A stretch of DNA of 64,000 nucleotides from Hymenobacter baengnokdamensis (GTDB lineage: Bacteria; Bacteroidota; Bacteroidia; Cytophagales; Hymenobacteraceae), in contig NZ_CP044285.1 of the NCBI RefSeq assembly GCF_008728635.1, positions 2,480,001 to 2,544,000 of the forward strand, written 5' to 3'. Both the position numbers and the translations under genes were made by a program. The notes under the pieces are model-generated. The model was not told the origin of the DNA. It saw only the letters and a program-made list of their open reading frames with translations, and did not search any database. Shown piece by piece: positions 59,689 to 64,000 of the stretch. Every line of letters starts with the position of its first letter. Positions within the stretch are counted from its first letter, which is position 1.

Positions 59689-62600
59689 ATGTTTAGCAAA
59701 TTCATTCGTAGGCCCGTATTCGCCATTGTTATCTCGATTGTCATCCTGCTCATGGGCGGGCTGGCTATCATGAAGCTGCCAACGTCGCAGTTTCCGGAAA
59801 TTTCGCCTCCCCTGGTAATGGTGAGCGCAGCCTATCCGGGTGCCAGCGCCAAGGTGCTGACCGAGTCGGTGCTGATTCCGCTGGAACAGGCCGTAAACGG
59901 CGTGCCGGGCATGAAGTACATGACCTCCGATGCCGTGAGCGCCGGTGAGGCCAACATCCAGATTGTATTCAACCTGGGTACCGACCCCGACCAGGCCGTG
60001 GTAAACGTGAATACCCGCATTGCGCAGGTGCTCAACCGCCTGCCCGAGCTGGTACAGCGCGAAGGCGTAGTGGTAAACCGCGTGGTGCCCAACATGCTCA
60101 TGTACGTGAACTTGTACTCGAAAGACAAGAACACGGACATGAAGTACCTGTTCAACTTCGCTGGCGTAAACATGATACCTGAGCTGCAGCGCCTCGGTGG
60201 CATTGGCCGGGCCAGCATCCTGGGTAGCCGGCAGTACGCCATGCGCGTGTGGCTGAAGCCCGACCGCATGCGCGCCTATAATATCTCGGTCGATGACGTG
60301 ATGAAGGCGCTGGGCGAGCAGAGTGTTATCGGCTCGCCGGGCCGTATCGGCCGCTCGGATGGCGGGCAGGCGCAGTCGCTCGAATACGTGCTCAGCTACC
60401 AGGGCCGCTTCAACGACGTGGAGCAGTATAAGAACGTGGTTTTGCGGGCCAACGCCAACGGCGAGAACCTGCACCTGAAAGACGTAGCCAGGGTGGAGCT
60501 GGGCTCGGAGTTTTACGACATCTACTCCAACCTGAACCAGTACCCTTCGGCGGCCATCGTGCTGAAGCAGACCTACGGCAGTAATGCCAGCGACGTAATT
60601 AAGGAGGTGAAAGTCAAGCTGGAAGAGCTCAGGAAAACCTTTCCGCCGGGCATGGACTACAAAATCACCTACGACGTATCGAACTTCCTCGACGCCTCGA
60701 TTGAGAACGTAATCCACACCTTGCGCGACGCTTTTATTCTGGTGGCGCTGGTAGTATTCCTCTTCCTTGGCGACTGGCGCTCGACCCTGATTCCGGCCAT
60801 CGCCGTGCCGGTATCGCTCATTGGCTCGTTCATGGCCATGCAGGCGTTCGGGTTGACTATCAACATGATTACGCTCTTTGCGCTGGTGCTCTCGATTGGT
60901 ATCGTGGTCGATAATGCCATTGTGGTGATTGAGGCTGTGCACGCCAAGATGGAGGAAGAGCACCTCTCGCCCTATAATGCGGTGCGCAAGGTGGTGGGCG
61001 AAATCAGCGGGGCCATTATCGCCATCACCATCATGATGACGGCCGTGTTCATCCCGGTATCGTTCATGAGCGGCCCGGTGGGTATCTTCTACCGCCAGTT
61101 CTCGATTACCATGGCTACGGCCATCGTGATTTCGGGCCTCGTTGCCCTCACGCTGACGCCGGTGCTCTGCGCCATGATTCTGAAGAACAACCACGGCCAG
61201 GAAAAGAAGAAAACGCCGTTGCAGCGCTTCTTCGACTGGTTTAACCGGGGCTTCGACCGCCTGACCAACGCCTACACCGGCCTGCTGTCGAAGATTGTGG
61301 CCAGCCGACTCATCACCTTCGCCATGCTCATTGCTTTCGCGCTGGGTATCTGGGCCATCTCGGCCAGGCTGCCGGCCGGCTTTATCCCGAGCGAAGACCA
61401 GGGCCTGATTTACGCCATTGTGCAGACGCCGCCCGGCACCACGCTGGAGCAAACCAATGCCGTATCGCAGCGCCTCGCCAGTCTGGCCAAAGACGTGCCG
61501 GGTATCGCTAATATTTCGACGCTGGCGGGCTACGAAGTGCTTACCGAAGGCCGCGGCTCCAACGCGGGTACCTGTCTGATTGACTTGAAGCCGTGGTCAG
61601 AGCGCAAGGAGTCCATTGCCGACATCATTGGCAACCTCGAAAAAAAGGCGCACGAAATTCCGGGTGCGACCATCGAATTCTTTGAGCCGCCGGCAGTGCC
61701 GGGCTACGGGGCAGCCGGTGGTTTCCAGCTGCAATTGCTCGATAAAACCAACTCCGGCGACTATAAAGCGCTGGAAAAGGTGAACGAGGAATTTATGGCC
61801 AAGCTGAAAAAGCGTAAGGAGCTGGCCGGCCTGTTTACCTTCTTCTCGGCTGATTATCCGCAGTACGAGCTCAAGATTGACAACGACCTGGCTATGCAGA
61901 AAGGCGTGAGCATCGGCAACGCCATGAACACGCTCTCCATCATGGTAGGCTCTACCTACGAGCTGGGTTTCATCAAGTACCAGCGCTTCTTTAAGGTATA
62001 CGTGCAGGCATCGCCCGAGTACCGCCGCCTGCCCGAAGACGTGCTGAACATGTGGGCTAAAAACGACAAGGGGCAAATGGTGCCGTTCTCAGCCTTCATG
62101 CACATCGTGAAGTCGCAGGGCGCCAACGAAATCAACCGGTACAATATGTACACCACGGCCTCCATCCGGGGTGGCGCGGCCGAGGGCTACAGCTCGGGTG
62201 AAGCCATTAAGGCAGTGCAGGAAGTAGCCAAAGAGCTGCCGCACGGCTACGACATCGACTGGGGCGGCTTGTCGAAAGACGAGGTTTCGCGCGGCAACGA
62301 GTCGACCGTTATTTTCATTGTCGTGCTGGTATTCGTGTACCTGGTGCTCGCCGCTCAGTACGAAAGCTTCCTGCTGCCGCTGGCCGTAATCTTCTCGCTG
62401 GTAGCCGGGGTGTTCGGCTCGTTCCTGTTCATCAAGATGTTTGGCCTGGCCAACGACATCTACGCCCAGGTAGGCCTGGTAATGCTGGTGGGTCTGCTGG
62501 GTAAGAACGCCGTACTTATCGTCGAGTTCGCGGCCCTGAAGCACGAAGAAGGCATGTCGGTGCGCGATGCAGCCATCGAAGGCGCCAAAGTGCGTTTCCG

Positions 62601-62877
62601 GCCTATTCTGATGACGTCGTTTGCCTTCATCGCCGGCCTTATTCCGCTGGTGGTGGCTACCGGCGCGGGTGCTATCGGCAACCGCACCATCGGTAGCTCG
62701 GCCTTGGGGGGTATGCTGTTTGGTACCGTGTTCGGGGTAATTATCATCCCTGGCCTGTATTACTTCTTCGGCACGCTGGCCGGCGACAACAAGCTGATTC
62801 GGGATGAGAATGAGTCGCCGGTACTTGAAGGCGTAGAGCCCCGGATTAAAATTGAAGAAATGGAGCCTTATGCGTAA
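59689..62877 (+). CDS. RND multidrug efflux pump, AcrB-like inner-membrane permease (HAE-1)
   Basis: The 1062-residue protein has the twelve-helix RND layout with two large periplasmic loops: FIRRPVFAIVISIVILLMGG, TSQFPEISPPLVMVSAAYPG, LGTDPDQAVVNVNTRIAQ, SIGIVVDNAIVVIEAVHAKM in helix 4 and GLLGKNAVLIVEFAALKHEE in helix 10. It is a proton-driven exporter of drugs or lipophilic compounds. The helix-4 acidic pair reads Asp408-Asn409 instead of Asp-Asp, while the helix-10 Lys is present. The stop overlaps the next gene by eight bases. Confidence 0.97.
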   Translation: MFSKFIRRPVFAIVISIVILLMGGLAIMKLPTSQFPEISPPLVMVSAAYPGASAKVLTESVLIPLEQAVNGVPGMKYMTSDAVSAGEANIQIVFNLGTDPDQAVVNVNTRIAQVLNRLPELVQREGVVVNRVVPNMLMYVNLYSKDKNTDMKYLFNFAGVNMIPELQRLGGIGRASILGSRQYAMRVWLKPDRMRAYNISVDDVMKALGEQSVIGSPGRIGRSDGGQAQSLEYVLSYQGRFNDVEQYKNVVLRANANGENLHLKDVARVELGSEFYDIYSNLNQYPSAAIVLKQTYGSNASDVIKEVKVKLEELRKTFPPGMDYKITYDVSNFLDASIENVIHTLRDAFILVALVVFLFLGDWRSTLIPAIAVPVSLIGSFMAMQAFGLTINMITLFALVLSIGIVVDNAIVVIEAVHAKMEEEHLSPYNAVRKVVGEISGAIIAITIMMTAVFIPVSFMSGPVGIFYRQFSITMATAIVISGLVALTLTPVLCAMILKNNHGQEKKKTPLQRFFDWFNRGFDRLTNAYTGLLSKIVASRLITFAMLIAFALGIWAISARLPAGFIPSEDQGLIYAIVQTPPGTTLEQTNAVSQRLASLAKDVPGIANISTLAGYEVLTEGRGSNAGTCLIDLKPWSERKESIADIIGNLEKKAHEIPGATIEFFEPPAVPGYGAAGGFQLQLLDKTNSGDYKALEKVNEEFMAKLKKRKELAGLFTFFSADYPQYELKIDNDLAMQKGVSIGNAMNTLSIMVGSTYELGFIKYQRFFKVYVQASPEYRRLPEDVLNMWAKNDKGQMVPFSAFMHIVKSQGANEINRYNMYTTASIRGGAAEGYSSGEAIKAVQEVAKELPHGYDIDWGGLSKDEVSRGNESTVIFIVVLVFVYLVLAAQYESFLLPLAVIFSLVAGVFGSFLFIKMFGLANDIYAQVGLVMLVGLLGKNAVLIVEFAALKHEEGMSVRDAAIEGAKVRFRPILMTSFAFIAGLIPLVVATGAGAIGNRTIGSSALGGMLFGTVFGVIIIPGLYYFFGTLAGDNKLIRDENESPVLEGVEPRIKIEEMEPYA

Positions 62878-64000
62878 CAGAAATTTAGTTAAAAGCCTGG
62901 CTGCTGCTGGCCTGGCGCTGGCAGCAGCGGCTTGCAAAGTGCCGCAGTTTGCTGAGCGCAACGCGAGCCGCAGCCTGCCGGCCACCTACAGCAACAGCCC
63001 CCAGGATACGACCAGCACCGCTAAAGTGCGGTGGCAGGAGTTTTTTACCGACCCCGGCCTGAAAGCGCTGATTGATACCGCTCTGCAACACAATCAGGAG
63101 CTGAACATCACGCTGCAGGAAATCCAGATTGCCCGCAACGAGATACAGGCCCGCAAGGGGGAGTACCTGCCTTCCGTTTCGCTCGGGGCGCGCACCGCCC
63201 TCGACCGTACCAGTCGGTACACGATTCAGGGAGCTACGGAAGACCAAATCAACATTCGGCCCGACCGTCGGAATCCCGACCCGCTCGGCGATTTTCAACT
63301 GGGGGCCTTTGCCAGCTGGGAGGTCGATATCTGGCATAAGCTCCGCAACGCCCGCAAGTCGGCGGCTACCCGGTACCTGGCTTCCGTTGAAGGTAAAAAC
63401 TTCATGGTGACCAATCTGATTGCCGAGATTGCCACCTCGTATTATGAGCTGCTGGCCCTTGATAACCAGCTGCTTATTTTGCAGCAGAATATCGAGATTC
63501 AGCGCAATGCGCTGCAGGTGGTGCGCCAGGAAAAGGAATCGGCGCGGGTAACTGAGCTGGCCGTTAAACGCTTTGAAGCCCAGATACAAAACACCACCGC
63601 CCGGCAGTTCACCATTCAGCAGCGCATTACCGAAACCGAAAACCGGATTAACTTCCTGGTCGGCCGGTTTCCGCAGCCGGTGGTACGCAACGACCAGTCG
63701 TTTAATGATTTGGTGCCCAAAACCATTCAGGCTGGCGTGCCCGCCCAGCTATTGAGCAACCGCCCGGACATCCGGCAGGCCGAACAAAACCTGGTAGCCG
63801 CCAAGCTGGACGTGCAGATAGCCCGCGCCAACTTTTATCCTTCGCTGGGTATCGACGCGGGCGTGGGCTTTGAAGCTTTCAAGCCGGGCCTGCTGTTCAC
63901 CACGCCCGGCTCCCTGCTCTATTCGCTGGCCGGCGACCTGTCCGCTCCCCTGATTAACCGCAACGGCATTAAGGCGCTATATGCCAGTGCCAATGCCCTC
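62870..64000 (+). CDS. RND efflux outer-membrane factor (TolC/NodT family), 3' end outside window
   Basis: The ATG at 62870 overlaps the end of the pump gene, and the frame stays open for 377 codons to the window edge. It starts with a lipoprotein signal (SLAAAGLALAAAACK, lipidated Cys about residue 23). NodT/TolC features follow: WQEFFTDPGLKALIDTALQH then NQELNITLQEIQIARNE, FASWEVDIWHKLRNARKSA, and SNRPDIRQAEQNLVAAKLDV then QIARANFYPSLGIDAG. The protein should form the trimeric exit duct. About 90-100 residues are missing beyond the window. Confidence 0.95.
   Translation, partial: MRNRNLVKSLAAAGLALAAAACKVPQFAERNASRSLPATYSNSPQDTTSTAKVRWQEFFTDPGLKALIDTALQHNQELNITLQEIQIARNEIQARKGEYLPSVSLGARTALDRTSRYTIQGATEDQINIRPDRRNPDPLGDFQLGAFASWEVDIWHKLRNARKSAATRYLASVEGKNFMVTNLIAEIATSYYELLALDNQLLILQQNIEIQRNALQVVRQEKESARVTELAVKRFEAQIQNTTARQFTIQQRITETENRINFLVGRFPQPVVRNDQSFNDLVPKTIQAGVPAQLLSNRPDIRQAEQNLVAAKLDVQIARANFYPSLGIDAGVGFEAFKPGLLFTTPGSLLYSLAGDLSAPLINRNGIKALYASANAL

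Noticed and set aside
59671..61452. 593-codon open frame on the minus strand opposite the RND pump gene
   Set aside because: It is the antisense shadow of a conserved GC-rich gene; its product is His/Arg/Gln-rich with no family features.
1..64000. CRISPR arrays, rRNA genes, riboswitches, complete prophage
   Set aside because: No regularly spaced direct repeats, no rRNA segments, no recognisable riboswitch cores and no structural phage genes were seen.

Overview
The window looks like the chromosome of a Hymenobacter-type bacterium (Bacteroidota, Cytophagales). The evidence is a GC-rich core with short AT-rich intergenic patches, two tRNA promoters of the Bacteroidota form TTTG-N19-TAnnTTTG, and lineage-typical families: PorV-like and C25 (PorU2-like) type IX secretion proteins, DUF4270 and Kelch lipoproteins, NamZ/DUF1343, PspC plus head-GIN proteins, and large Rhs/YD-type surface proteins. 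No tools were run; family names rest on motifs read by eye.

Region 1 (1-15.2 kb) is accessory and visibly more AT-rich in places. It holds a Rhs/YD-type surface protein gene (5' end outside the window, one frameshift), a VCBS/FG-GAP repeat protein, a nest of insertion sequences (6.66-10.88 kb: an IS407-group IS3 remnant, a complete IS630-type element, a complete IS3 element, two more IS3 remnants), and then a leftward operon reading SIR2-like NADase, RES-domain protein, TVGYGD potassium channel, and a small double-CxxC protein whose 3' end is cut off by an IS3 remnant. This gene set is the best candidate for an undescribed defence or abortive-infection system here. The region ends at a tRNA-Glu(UUC) gene.

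Region 2 (15.6-58 kb) is ordinary core genome: GAPDH, a lipid kinase, DUF3050, SUI1/YciH, a PadR-PspC/DUF2807 envelope-stress pair, a PorV-like and PorU2-like pair, an acyltransferase, folA, fmt, NamZ, a Lol/FtsX-type permease, Kelch and DUF4270 lipoproteins, a RecE-like PD-(D/E)XK protein, a J-domain protein, MOSC, Dps, a low-affinity iron permease homologue, tRNA-Leu(GAG), RqcH, an MBL hydrolase, a response regulator next to a large hybrid histidine kinase, a glycosyltransferase, miaA, pfkA, TerB, a class III aminotransferase, an ECF sigma factor operon, a VWA protein and a YfiT-like DinB protein.

Region 3 (58.6 kb to the end) is a tripartite RND efflux operon: lipoprotein adaptor, inner-membrane pump and outer-membrane factor, the last running off the window.

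Three genes (Rhs-like, PorU2-like, permease) are each split by a frameshift in a run of G, and in all three a single extra G restores one continuous protein. A systematic homopolymer undercall is the simplest explanation, so these genes should be treated as probably intact.
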